From positions 124,001 to 188,000 of the forward strand of contig NZ_JAQFIP010000003.1 of assembly GCF_029504735.1 (NCBI RefSeq): a DNA stretch of 64,000 nucleotides, written 5' to 3'. The DNA is from Ereboglobus sp. PH5-10 (GTDB taxonomy: Bacteria > Verrucomicrobiota > Verrucomicrobiia > Opitutales > Opitutaceae). Shown in pieces: positions 29,479 through 39,810 of the stretch (its first letter is position 1; every line of letters begins with the position of its first letter). Below the pieces are notes generated by a model. The model worked only from the letters and a program-made list of their open reading frames with translations. It searched no databases and had not been told where the DNA came from. A program made the position numbers and the translations under genes.

Positions 29479-29961
29479 ATGATTGGCCGCCTCTCACAAC
29501 TCCTGGACCCTTCCCGCGTCACGCTCTCCATCAAGAGCGCGCGGAGAACCGCCGCGATCAACGAAGTTGCGCGGCTCCTCGACGGCCACCCCAATGTCAC
29601 TAATTTCCAGGGCTTCTACAACGAGCTGCTCGCGCGCGAACGCCTCGACACCACCTGCCTCGGCAACGAAATCGCGATTCCGCACGCACGCACCGAGCAT
29701 GTGCAAAAAATCGTGCTCGCCGTCGGTCGCAGCGAGAAGGGCGTCGTGTTTGAAAACTGCAACCAGATCGTAAAACTCATGTTCGTGCTCGGCACGCCGA
29801 AGACAAATCCCGGCACCTACCTCGCCATCGTCAGCGCGCTCTGCCGCCTGCTCAAGGAACCCGAAAACCGCGAGGTCCTCATGAACGCGACAACCCCCGG
29901 GGAATTCATCCAAGCCGTTGTCGCCGCCGAGGAAAAACTCTTCGGCGTTGACGCCAAGTAA
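29479..29961 (+). CDS. ptsN: PTS IIA-Ntr-type protein (PtsN-like)
   Basis: ATG 29479 gives 160 aa, the family length. The fold matches EIIA of the fructose/mannitol and nitrogen type: LLDPSRVTLSIKSARRTAAI, a block RLDTTCLGNEIAIPHARTEH with the phospho-acceptor His in IPHAR, and IVKLMFVLGTPKTNPGTYLA later. It has no transmembrane or IIB part. PtsN proteins usually signal rather than transport. There is no rpoN or hpf neighbour here. MeaB begins 18 bases downstream, so the two are likely co-transcribed. Confidence 0.85.
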   Translation: MIGRLSQLLDPSRVTLSIKSARRTAAINEVARLLDGHPNVTNFQGFYNELLARERLDTTCLGNEIAIPHARTEHVQKIVLAVGRSEKGVVFENCNQIVKLMFVLGTPKTNPGTYLAIVSALCRLLKEPENREVLMNATTPGEFIQAVVAAEEKLFGVDAK

Positions 29962-29979
29962 CCGTCATCCCTTTGCGCC

Positions 29980-31131
29980 GTGTCAGAAAAGCCTGAAAAA
30001 AATCCGCACACACCCGCGCACGAACAACCCGCGACGGGCGGACGCCCCGACTGGGTTCCGGAAAACGCCGGCTCCGCCTTTGCCACCTGGGTGATCGAGG
30101 GCGTGAAACAAACCGGCGACTTCGCGCCGCCCTCCGCCACCCCGCCGCGCCGCCGCAAGCTCTCGATCGACGACTACGTCGAAGGTATCCAAAAACAGGA
30201 TACGACCATCCTCGCGCGCGCGATCACGCTCGTCGAAAGCAGCGTCGCCGCGCACCAGGAGCAGGCGCAGCAGCTCCTCGCGCGCATCCTCCCCGACACC
30301 GGCAAGTCCATGCGCGTCGGCATCACCGGCATCCCCGGCGCGGGCAAGAGCACCACGATCGAAAGCCTCGGCACGCACCTCTGCGAAAAAGGCCACCGTG
30401 TCGCCGTCCTCGCCGTCGATCCGTCGAGCAGTGTGCACGGCGGCAGCATACTCGGCGACAAGGTGCGCATGGAAAAACTCGGACGTCAGCCCGGCGCATT
30501 CATCCGCCCCTCGCCCTCAGGCGGTTCGCTCGGCGGCGTCGCGCGCAAAAGCCGCGAAACCATTCTCCTCTGCGAGGCCGCCGGCTACGACGTGATCATT
30601 GTCGAAACCGTCGGCGTCGGCCAAAGCGAGGTCACCGTGCGCTCCATGGTCGATTGTTTCCTGCTCCTCTCCATCGCCGGCGCGGGCGACGAAGTGCAGG
30701 GCATCAAAAAAGGCATCATGGAACTTGCCGACATCATGGTCGTGAACAAGGCCGACGGTGATAACAAAATTCGCGCCATGGCCGCGCGCGCCGAACTCGA
30801 ACGCGTGCTCCACTACCTGCGCCCCGCCACCGAAGGCTGGACCACTCCCGCGCTCACCGCGTCCGCGATCACCGGCGAGGGCATCGACAGGGTTTGGGAA
30901 ACCGTGCTCAACTTCTTCAAGACCTGCCGCGAAAGCGGAATCCTCGACGAACGCCGCCGCGACCAGTCCATCGCATGGATGCACTCGCTCATACGCGAGG
31001 CGCTGTTGAGTGAGTTTTACCAGGCCCCCGGCGTGAAGGCGCTGCTCCCTCAAATCGAGCACGCCGTCGCCAACGACCAAAAACCCTCCCTCGCCGCCGC
31101 CAAGGAACTGCTCGCGCTCTGGAAACGGTGA
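29980..31131 (+). CDS. meaB: MeaB/ArgK-family GTPase (methylmalonyl-CoA mutase chaperone)
   Basis: These G3E GTPases guard and repair B12-dependent methylmalonyl-CoA mutase. The protein has 383 aa with a GTG start, and a Pro/Thr-rich N-terminal extension of about 60 residues precedes the standard domain. Walker A is GIPGAGKS (117-124). [29 protein letters not shown] and the guanine-specificity motif NKAD are all present. No mutase gene lies nearby, so the partner is elsewhere. The gene converges on the toxin gene, with only three bases between them. Confidence 0.92.
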   Translation: MSEKPEKNPHTPAHEQPATGGRPDWVPENAGSAFATWVIEGVKQTGDFAPPSATPPRRRKLSIDDYVEGIQKQDTTILARAITLVESSVAAHQEQAQQLLARILPDTGKSMRVGITGIPGAGKSTTIESLGTHLCEKGHRVAVLAVDPSSSVHGGSILGDKVRMEKLGRQPGAFIRPSPSGGSLGGVARKSRETILLCEAAGYDVIIVETVGVGQSEVTVRSMVDCFLLLSIAGAGDEVQGIKKGIMELADIMVVNKADGDNKIRAMAARAELERVLHYLRPATEGWTTPALTASAITGEGIDRVWETVLNFFKTCRESGILDERRRDQSIAWMHSLIREALLSEFYQAPGVKALLPQIEHAVANDQKPSLAAAKELLALWKR

Positions 31132-31134
31132 CGC

Positions 31135-31431
31135 TCACCCAAGCCGCCGCTTCCAATAATCCGGCTCGCGATGCAGGTGCATGATCGCGACCACCCACAC
31201 GCAGTCCGGCTCGTCGAGATAAACAACGGCAAATGGAAATGAACGCCCCAAGTTTCTCCTTGCAGGCGGCTCGTATTGTCGGAACTGCGCCGGGGATTTT
31301 CTGATTTCCAAAATCCACCTTTCGATCTCGTCATAAAAACGCCCGCCCAATTGCCGGCTTATGTTCGCGTAATGTTTGGCTGCGACGGCATATTCCTCAT
31401 CGGCCTCGGGGTGAAGAACGACGGGCTTCAT
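31135..31431 (-). CDS. RelE/ParE-superfamily toxin
   Basis: The protein is 98 aa with the type II toxin pattern: VVLHPEADEEYAVAAKHYA, a helix with ISRQLGGRFYDEIERWI, then FRQYEPPARRNLGRSFPFAV and IMHLHREPDYWKRRL at the end. RelE-type members cut mRNA on ribosomes and ParE-type members poison gyrase; this short form cannot be assigned. It begins 6 bases after the antitoxin stop, the usual antitoxin-first order. Confidence 0.88.
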   Translation of the reverse strand: MKPVVLHPEADEEYAVAAKHYANISRQLGGRFYDEIERWILEIRKSPAQFRQYEPPARRNLGRSFPFAVVYLDEPDCVWVVAIMHLHREPDYWKRRLG

Positions 31432-31437
31432 CGGGCA

Positions 31438-31671
31438 TCACCTTCCGACGATTTGCCTGATTTTTTTCGATGACTGCTCCGCCGGAATGCCCTTGATTTT
31501 TCCGCTCCGAATATCGCCGATGCGCGAATGAACGACCGCCGACCACGCGGCGGAGTGTTCCGCATTCTGGCCGCCGTGAGACTCCATCAAAATACGATCG
31601 ACCAGTTCCGCCACCACATCACGCGGCAGCGAACGTGTTTCATTCACGATCTGGTCAATGGTCATCGGCAT
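31438..31671 (-). CDS. Addiction-module antitoxin (TIGR02574-like)
   Basis: The protein is 77 aa from ATG 31671 (or 75 from ATG 31665). MPMTIDQIVNETRSLPRDVV is followed by AELVDRILMES, then a Trp and a C-terminal part with IRSGKIKGIPAEQSSKKIRQ. This fits the small helical antitoxins found beside RelE/ParE toxins. A longer upstream reading frame is basic, has no antitoxin character, and was not chosen. An isolated TA pair between meaB and tkt may be a gene-transfer remnant or a stabilising module. Confidence 0.83.
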   Translation of the reverse strand: MPMTIDQIVNETRSLPRDVVAELVDRILMESHGGQNAEHSAAWSAVVHSRIGDIRSGKIKGIPAEQSSKKIRQIVGR

Positions 31672-31842
31672 CTTGCTAGAATGGGACAACATCCGGTGTT
31701 TGCAACCCCGCAAACGCCTCGGCGTCAAAACGCCGCGCCATTTTTCCCTTTTCACGCATCTCCCTTGCCTCTTCACTTTAAACCTTTGTCTTTTTCACCA
31801 AACGCATAACGCGCCTTTTTACATCACCAAAAAACAACCATC

Positions 31843-33837
<1,995 letters not shown>

Positions 33838-33866
33838 GGAAACGAATATCAAAAACAATCTTCTGC

Positions 33867-33902
33867 AAAAGCGGCGGCCTGAAAAAGTCCGCCGCTTTTT
33901 TT
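33867..33902 (+). terminator. Intrinsic terminator after transketolase
   Basis: AAAAGCGGCGG (33867-33877) pairs with CCGCCGCTTTT (33889-33899), an 11-base loop lies between, and a run of T follows. Confidence 0.88.
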
Positions 33903-34126
33903 GGAGCGGCACAGGCTTCCAGCCCGTGGGATCCGGCCTTACCATCGGCAGTCCGAAAGCAGATTGTGGAAACTCTCTTGGTCTGAAGAAAAGGGTGCCC
34001 AAGCGAAGAGCCCTTAAAAATCCCGTCGCCTTTCCAAAATCCTCGGCGACTTGCTCATTCCCATGAAAACCTCTGTTTCACAAGAGGCGTTATCAACGCT
34101 GACCGCCTTGCAGCTTGCCAAAAAAA

Positions 34127-34203
34127 TGGTGGACGCTACTGGACTCGAACCAGTGACCCCGTGCGTGTGAAGCACGTGCTCTAACCAACTGAGCTAAGCG
34201 TCC
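34127..34203 (-). tRNA. tRNA-Val (anticodon CAC)
   Basis: Read on the minus strand, the cloverleaf is complete: acceptor GGACGCT/AGCGTCC, D arm GCTC...GAGC, anticodon stem CGTGC/GCACG with loop TTCACAC (anticodon CAC, reading GUG), variable GGGTC, and T arm ACTGG-TTCGAGT-CCAGT. The discriminator A and an encoded CCA end the gene. Six Ts follow, which can serve as terminator. Confidence 0.93.
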
Positions 34204-34398
34204 GACAGTTTTTTGCCCGCAAAAATAAGCGGGAGCACAAAACCGTGCCCGCCTGCGCGCGGAAATCAACACTGATTTTTCCGTAATTTCGCCGCTTGCT
34301 CCCGCGCGCTTCCGCCTGCAACTTGACGGGTTTCAAATCACACGCCAATCAACACGAATCGCGACGCCCTTACCGCACCAGACTTTTTACGCACCAGA

Positions 34399-36192
34399 AT
34401 GGACGAAATCCTGACACGCAATTTCTGCATCATTGCCCACGTCGACCACGGCAAGACGACGCTTTCCGACCGCCTGCTCGAACACACCAACACCGTCGAA
34501 CAACGAGTCCTCACCGACCAGCACCTCGACGCCATGGACCTTGAAAAAGAGCGCGGCATCACCATCAAGAGCCACCCCGTCACCATGCACTACCGCGCCA
34601 AGGACGGGCGCACTTACAAGCTCAACCTCATGGACACGCCGGGGCACGTCGACTTTTCCTACGAGGTCTCGCGCTCGCTCGCCGCTTGCGAGGGCGCGGT
34701 GCTCCTCATCGACGCGGCGCAGGGCGTCGAGGCGCAGACGGTCGCCAACGCGCATCTCGCCACCGGACAAGACCTCAAGGTCATCCCCGTCATCAACAAG
34801 ATCGACCTTCCCAGCGCAAACCTCGACCTCTGCCTCCAGCAACTCGAGGACATTCTTTTTATTCCGCACGACGAGGCCATTCTCGCCTCGGGCAAGTCCG
34901 GCATCGGCATCCAGGATATTCTGGAGGCCGTCGTCACGCGCATTCCGCCTCCGCGCTGGCGCGACCACAATGGCACGCGCGCGCTTGTCTTCGATTCGCT
35001 TTACGATTCCTACCGCGGCGTCATCACTTACGCGCGCGTCTTTTCCGGGGCACTGCGCGCCGGCGACGGCATGACGTTGATGAGCACCGGCCAAAAGGCG
35101 GAGATCAAGGAGGTCGGCATCTTCACCCCGAAGATGGTGAAAATCGACATGCTCGGCGAGGGCGATGTCGGTTATGTCGTCTCCAACATCAAGGACACTT
35201 CGGACATCAAAATCGGCGACACCATTACGCAAACGCGCCAGCCCGCCACCGAGATGCTCCCCGGCTACAAGGAGGTGCGCCCGATGGTTTTTTGCGGACT
35301 GTATCCGCTCGAGTCCAATGACTACGAAAAACTCAAGGCCGCGCTCGGACGCCTCCGCCTCAACGACGCCGCGTTTCAATACCAGTCGGAGAGTTCCCTC
35401 GCGCTCGGTTTCGGTTTTCGCTGCGGGTTTCTCGGACTGCTGCACATGGAAATCATCCAGGAGCGCATCCGGCGCGAGCACGACGTGGAAATCATCTCCA
35501 CCTACCCGAGCGTCGTTTACCATGTGAAGGCGCACGGCCTGCCCGAGATCGACGTGGACAATCCCGTGCTCCTGCCCGATCCCGGCACCATCGAATACAT
35601 CGCCGAACCCACCATCCGCGCGTCGATCCTCATTCCCAACACCTGCATGGGCGACATCCTCTCGCTCATCATGGAAAAACGCGGCGTCATTGACCACACC
35701 GACACACTCGACGCCAACCGCGTCATGCTCACCGCCATCCTTCCGCTCAACGAAATCCTCGTCGATTTTAACGACCGGCTGAAGAGCGTCACGCACGGCT
35801 ACGGCTCGATGGATTACGAGCTCGGCGAATACAAGGCCGACGACCTGGTCAAGATGGACATTCTCATCAACGGCGAGCCGGTCGACGCATTCTCAAGCAT
35901 CGTTCACCGAAGCAAGGCCGAGGGGAAGGGCCGCGAGCTTTGCGAAAAACTCGCCGAGATCATCCCGCCGCAAATGTTCCGCGTGGCAATCCAGGCCGCG
36001 ATCGGCGGCAAGATCATCGCGCGCGAAAACGTCCGCGAAATGCGCAAGGACGTCACCGCGAAATGCTACGGCGGCGACATCACCCGCAAGCGCAAGCTCC
36101 TCGAAAAGCAGAAGGAGGGCAAAAAGAAGATGAAACAAATCGGCAAGGTTTCGATCCCCCCGGACGCCTTCATACAAGTTCTGAAGAACTGA
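34399..36192 (+). CDS. lepA: Elongation factor 4 (LepA)
   Basis: LepA is a ribosomal GTPase proposed to back-translocate or remodel stalled ribosomes. It is 597 aa, the full family length. G1 is AHVDHGKTT, with switch/G2 in ERGITIKSH, G3 DTPGHVDF and G4 NKIDL. The C-terminal LepA-specific domain is intact (FRVAIQAAIGGKIIARENVR, then KCYGGDITRKRKLLEKQKEG). ATG 34399 is preceded by 9 bases with no strong Shine-Dalgarno. The signal peptidase gene follows on the same strand, the common lepA-lepB order, but a repeat-filled gap of 98 bases separates them. Confidence 0.96.
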   Translation: MDEILTRNFCIIAHVDHGKTTLSDRLLEHTNTVEQRVLTDQHLDAMDLEKERGITIKSHPVTMHYRAKDGRTYKLNLMDTPGHVDFSYEVSRSLAACEGAVLLIDAAQGVEAQTVANAHLATGQDLKVIPVINKIDLPSANLDLCLQQLEDILFIPHDEAILASGKSGIGIQDILEAVVTRIPPPRWRDHNGTRALVFDSLYDSYRGVITYARVFSGALRAGDGMTLMSTGQKAEIKEVGIFTPKMVKIDMLGEGDVGYVVSNIKDTSDIKIGDTITQTRQPATEMLPGYKEVRPMVFCGLYPLESNDYEKLKAALGRLRLNDAAFQYQSESSLALGFGFRCGFLGLLHMEIIQERIRREHDVEIISTYPSVVYHVKAHGLPEIDVDNPVLLPDPGTIEYIAEPTIRASILIPNTCMGDILSLIMEKRGVIDHTDTLDANRVMLTAILPLNEILVDFNDRLKSVTHGYGSMDYELGEYKADDLVKMDILINGEPVDAFSSIVHRSKAEGKGRELCEKLAEIIPPQMFRVAIQAAIGGKIIARENVREMRKDVTAKCYGGDITRKRKLLEKQKEGKKKMKQIGKVSIPPDAFIQVLKN

Positions 36193-36278
36193 AAACCTGA
36201 AGGCTGAAAAAACAATCGCCCAAACCGCTCAAATCATACACCAACGAACCTTCAGCCCTCAGGCTTTCAGGTTTTCAG
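36189..36278. repeat. Inverted/tandem CTGAAGG-type repeat between lepA and lepB
   Basis: CTGAAAACCTGAA (36189-36201) is the exact reverse complement of TTCAGGTTTTCAG (36266-36278). Each arm continues with short AAGGCTGAA- or TTCAGCCCTCAGG-type units. It overlaps the last codon of lepA and nearly fills the gap before lepB. The unit is related in style to the gyrB-gyrA repeat. Confidence 0.8.
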
Positions 36279-36290
36279 AACTTCCCTCCC

Positions 36291-37598
36291 ATGTTCGGAC
36301 TCTTCACCTCGCCCGATAAACAAATGCGCGCCAATGCGCGCAACTGGCTCGATGTCGCGGATCGTGTTTTTAACTACCGGCGCGACGAACTGAGCGAGGC
36401 CGAGCTCGCCGACTTGCAGAAAAAGACGGAGACCCTGCGCACGCAGGTTCGCGAAAAAGCCGGGGCCGAAAAACTCAAGCTGTCCATCGAGGAACTGGAG
36501 CCGGTGCTGCGAAAAACAGGCGGGCGCATTTATCCGCACAGCGGATTGCGCGAGTGGGTGGAGTTCTTTGTGGTCGCGGCGATCCTGCTGATCGGAATGA
36601 GGCAGTTTTTTGTGCAGCCGTTCAAGATTCCGACCAACTCGATGTGGCCCACCTACAACGGCATGTTTCCCGAAGTGCACGCGAAGATCGAGGACGAGCC
36701 GGGCGCGGCCGCGCGGCTGTTTCGCACGCTGGCACTTGGCGCGATCGCCTACCGTGTCGACGCGCCGGTGGACGGCGAGATTGTGATTCCCGTGGGCTAT
36801 AACAGTAATGAGAAAACCTATTACATGGTGGGAGAGCCTGTAAAGGGACGGCACTGGCTCGTTCTACCGCAAAACCAAAGACGGTATTATGTGGTTGTTG
36901 GGAATCAGGTTGTTTCTGTCAGTGTGCCCGAGGACTTTGCAATGGACTGGGCGATTAAGGACACCATTAATCCAGAAGAGATCGACTTTGCCCATCTGGC
37001 GCGCAAGGCCGAGCAGGAGGGCCGTATTGCGAGAGGCTATGTAACAACAGAGTCCGGCGACAGGGTGCCCGCATACATGCTGCGCACGGGCAAACATGTG
37101 CGCGCGGGCGAGCGTGTCCTCTCGTTCGACATCATCACGGGCGACCAGCTTTTTGTGGATCGCATGAGCTACCATTTTGTGAAGCCAAAGGTGGGCTCCA
37201 GTTTTGTGTTTCGCACGCGCAACATCGAGGGCCTCGGCGACAGCTATTACATCAAGCGTTTCATCGGCGGCGCGGGCGACGTCCTGGAAATCCGCCCTCC
37301 GTGCCTTTACCGCAACGGGGCGCCGATCACGGGCGCGCAGGCCTTTGAGGACAACGCAACGCGCCAGGGTAAGTATCGCGGTTACGTCAACGGCAAGCCG
37401 GCGGGAGGCTATCCGCGCCCCATACTTGTTCCCGGCCAAAAATACACTGTGTCCAAGGATGGATACATCGCGCTCGGCGACAATTCCAACAACAGCCTCG
37501 ACAGCCGCTACTGGGGCGAGGTGCCGAAGAAGGACGCGGTGGGGCGCCCGCTGTGGGTGTTTTATCCGTTCACCAGCCACTGGGGACCGGCGAAGTAA
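36291..37598 (+). CDS. lepB: Signal peptidase I, enlarged
   Basis: The enzyme cleaves signal peptides from exported proteins on the outer side of the inner membrane. It is 435 aa, much longer than most bacterial homologues. Residues 1-85 are a charged, probably helical cytoplasmic extension. One membrane segment (about 89-106) leads into the catalytic Ser117 in IPTNSMWPT. The general base is Lys322 in YYIKRFIGGAGD, and GDNSNNSLDSRYWG is near the end. About 200 residues separate Ser from Lys instead of the usual some 55, so a large insert is present. The next gene starts 3 bases after the stop. Confidence 0.9.
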   Translation: MFGLFTSPDKQMRANARNWLDVADRVFNYRRDELSEAELADLQKKTETLRTQVREKAGAEKLKLSIEELEPVLRKTGGRIYPHSGLREWVEFFVVAAILLIGMRQFFVQPFKIPTNSMWPTYNGMFPEVHAKIEDEPGAAARLFRTLALGAIAYRVDAPVDGEIVIPVGYNSNEKTYYMVGEPVKGRHWLVLPQNQRRYYVVVGNQVVSVSVPEDFAMDWAIKDTINPEEIDFAHLARKAEQEGRIARGYVTTESGDRVPAYMLRTGKHVRAGERVLSFDIITGDQLFVDRMSYHFVKPKVGSSFVFRTRNIEGLGDSYYIKRFIGGAGDVLEIRPPCLYRNGAPITGAQAFEDNATRQGKYRGYVNGKPAGGYPRPILVPGQKYTVSKDGYIALGDNSNNSLDSRYWGEVPKKDAVGRPLWVFYPFTSHWGPAK

Positions 37599-37601
37599 GA
37601 C

Positions 37602-38618
37602 ATGGCAAGGGGCAAATCCCGCAAGAAAACGCGCAACCGCGGGCGCATGAATTTGCGCCGCCTGATTGTTTGCGGGCTGGTCGTCTTTGGATTGCTGGGC
37701 GGGGTTGCGATCTGGCACCGCCTCGCCCCGCCCGCCACGCGGGAACGCATCGAATCCGTGACGCTCAACGTGATCGACCTTGCGCGTGAAAACAGGTCGA
37801 TGCCCCGCGAACTGGTTTTCTGGCTCGATTTGCTTTCGGACAAAATCCCGCTCGCCCGAGGAAAAACCGTCGCCCCCGGCGTGACAATCGAAAGCGACTT
37901 GATGGTTCTGGGCGGCACGCCCGCCTCGCCCGAGCCCCTGGATTTTTTGCAAAACAAAGGCTACCTCGCGGGCTACGACAACAACCACCGAAACCCCGCA
38001 TGGGTCGCCTATCGCGTGTTTCCGCCGAAATACAAATCGGGCAGGCGCCCCGACAAGTTCGAGCCCGATCCGCGCACGCGCGCCAAGGTGCGCTCCTCCG
38101 CGTATTCAAACTCCGGATACGACCGCGGCCACATGGCGCCGAACCGCGCGATTGCGGTGTGCCACGGCGGGGAGGCGCAGGTGGAGACGTTTCTCATGTC
38201 AAATGTCGTGCCACAGTTGCACGGCCTGAACGCGGCCTTCTGGGAGGCGATGGAAGCGCGCGTGATTGAGCGCTACACGCGCCGCTTCGGCCAGGTCTGG
38301 GTAATGTGCGGCCCGGTTTACGAGGCGGGCAAAACACCCGTCAAAATCGGCTCGGACGTAAGCGTGCCGGACGCGTTTTTCCTGATAATCTCAACGCACG
38401 AAAAAGACGCGTCCAACAAAGACATCACCGACACCGGGCTCATGCGCACGGAGGCATTTTTGGTGCCGCACCGCGCAATCGCGGCGAAGGAGGCCCCGTC
38501 AAAATATTTGGCAAGCGTGCGCGAGATAGAACAGCGCACGGGTCTGGATTTCTTTCCGCTGTTTTCGAGCGAAGTGCAGGACGCGCTGGAGAGCGAACCC
38601 GCCAAGCGCGCGTGGTAG
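37602..38618 (+). CDS. Membrane-anchored DNA/RNA non-specific endonuclease (NUC1 family)
   Basis: The protein is 338 aa. Basic residues and one hydrophobic helix (about 20-38) suggest an N-terminal anchor with the domain outside. The beta-beta-alpha-metal nuclease motif is SGYDRGHMAPNRA, with DRGH at 174-177 (catalytic His177), and SNVVPQLHGLNAAFWEAME contains the metal-binding Asn. QVWVMCGPVY and the DAFFLI strands follow. Members degrade extracellular or scavenged DNA and RNA. The start is 3 bases after the lepB stop, suggesting coupled expression. Confidence 0.88.
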   Translation: MARGKSRKKTRNRGRMNLRRLIVCGLVVFGLLGGVAIWHRLAPPATRERIESVTLNVIDLARENRSMPRELVFWLDLLSDKIPLARGKTVAPGVTIESDLMVLGGTPASPEPLDFLQNKGYLAGYDNNHRNPAWVAYRVFPPKYKSGRRPDKFEPDPRTRAKVRSSAYSNSGYDRGHMAPNRAIAVCHGGEAQVETFLMSNVVPQLHGLNAAFWEAMEARVIERYTRRFGQVWVMCGPVYEAGKTPVKIGSDVSVPDAFFLIISTHEKDASNKDITDTGLMRTEAFLVPHRAIAAKEAPSKYLASVREIEQRTGLDFFPLFSSEVQDALESEPAKRAW

Positions 38619-38629
38619 GAATGCCGGCC

Positions 38630-38702
38630 CGCAGGGGCGCACCTGGCGTGCGCAGTCACAACACCCGCACAAACGAGGGCGCGCGCAAGCCGCGCCCCTG
38701 CG
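38630..38702. repeat. REP-like inverted repeat between the nuclease and galE genes
   Basis: CGCAGGGGCGC (38630-38640) and GCGCCCCTGCG (38692-38702) are exact reverse complements around a GC-rich centre with CGCAG and CACCCGCAC. The gap separates two convergent genes. The palindromic GC arms resemble other REP-like elements of this window. Confidence 0.65.
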
Positions 38703-38722
38703 AAATGCGACAGGTTGCGCGC

Positions 38723-39712
38723 TTACTTCCCGTATCCGTTCGGGTGCTTCGAGTGCCAGTTCCAGGCGCTGGCCACGAGGGATTCGATGTCGTGGTATTT
38801 GATTTTCCAGCCGAGCTCCCGCTGCGCCTTGGTGGAGTCGGCGTAGAGCGCGGGAGGATCGCCCTCGCGGCGCGGGGCGATGGTGTAGGGCACTTTTTTG
38901 CCGGTCACTTTTTCAACGGCGCGGATGATTTCCAAGACGGACACGGGCGTGCCGGTGCCGAGATTCCAGGTGAAGACCTTGCCCGGCTCGGCGAGCTTGT
39001 CGAAGGCGGCGACGTGGGCGCGGCTCAGGTCGTCAACGTGTATGTAGTCGCGCAGGCAGGTGCCGTCGGGCGTCGGGTAGTCGTCGCCGAAGAGCTTGAG
39101 CGGCGGGCACTGTCCGGTGGCCGCGCCGATGGCGAGCGGGATGAGGTGCGTCTCGGGCGAGTGATCCTCGCCGATGGAGCCGTCCTCGGACGCGCCGGAG
39201 GCGTTGAAATAGCGGAACACCGCCGCGCTGAGCCCGTAGGCGCGCGCGAAGGCGTGCAGGGCGTGCTCGACGTCGAGCTTGGTTTGCCCGTAGGGGTTGA
39301 TCGGATTCGTGGGGGAATCCTCCGTGATGGGCATTTTTTCGGGAATGCCGTAGGTCGCCGCGGTCGAGGAGAAGACGAATTTTTTGACGCCCTTCGAGAG
39401 CATCGTCCTCAGGAGCTGGAGCGTGGAGACGACGTTGTTGAAATAATACTTCATCGGCTCCTGGACGGATTCGCCGACAAAGATGTAGGCGGCGAAGTGC
39501 ATCACGACGTCGATTTTTTCATCGACGAGGATTTTGCCCACGGCGGCCTCGTCGCCGAGATTCGCCTCGTAGAAGGGCACGTCGGGCGCGACGGCCGGAC
39601 GATGGCCGAAGACAAGATTATCGATCACCACGGGACGATGGCCCGCGGCGGCCACTTGGCGCACGCAATGGCTGCCAATGTAACCAGCTCCACCTGCAAT
39701 TAAAACATTCAT
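38723..39712 (-). CDS. galE: UDP-glucose 4-epimerase
   Basis: The enzyme converts UDP-glucose to UDP-galactose for glycan synthesis or galactose use. It is 329 aa, the usual length, with ATG at 39712. The NAD motif is GGAGYIGSH, followed by HFAAYIFVGESV, SSTAATYG and the catalytic INPYGQTK (Tyr-x-x-x-Lys). The late RDYIHVDDLSRAHV and EGDPPALYADSTKAQRELGW are family hallmarks. It diverges from the ketosynthase gene across 98 bases. Confidence 0.94.
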   Translation of the reverse strand: MNVLIAGGAGYIGSHCVRQVAAAGHRPVVIDNLVFGHRPAVAPDVPFYEANLGDEAAVGKILVDEKIDVVMHFAAYIFVGESVQEPMKYYFNNVVSTLQLLRTMLSKGVKKFVFSSTAATYGIPEKMPITEDSPTNPINPYGQTKLDVEHALHAFARAYGLSAAVFRYFNASGASEDGSIGEDHSPETHLIPLAIGAATGQCPPLKLFGDDYPTPDGTCLRDYIHVDDLSRAHVAAFDKLAEPGKVFTWNLGTGTPVSVLEIIRAVEKVTGKKVPYTIAPRREGDPPALYADSTKAQRELGWKIKYHDIESLVASAWNWHSKHPNGYGK

Positions 39713-39810
39713 GCGAAGTGAATGTTGTATTGATTGTGCGCGGCGGTTGGCTAGCTATTTTCGTTTCATTTTTCGCATTAACCCGCACAGTGTCCGCTTA
39801 TAAAGTCCGC

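Noticed and set aside
39718-39810. Longer start for the ketosynthase
   Set aside because: The extra 31 residues cover the divergent promoter gap with galE; the conserved start MNLPRIVITGVG is at 39811.
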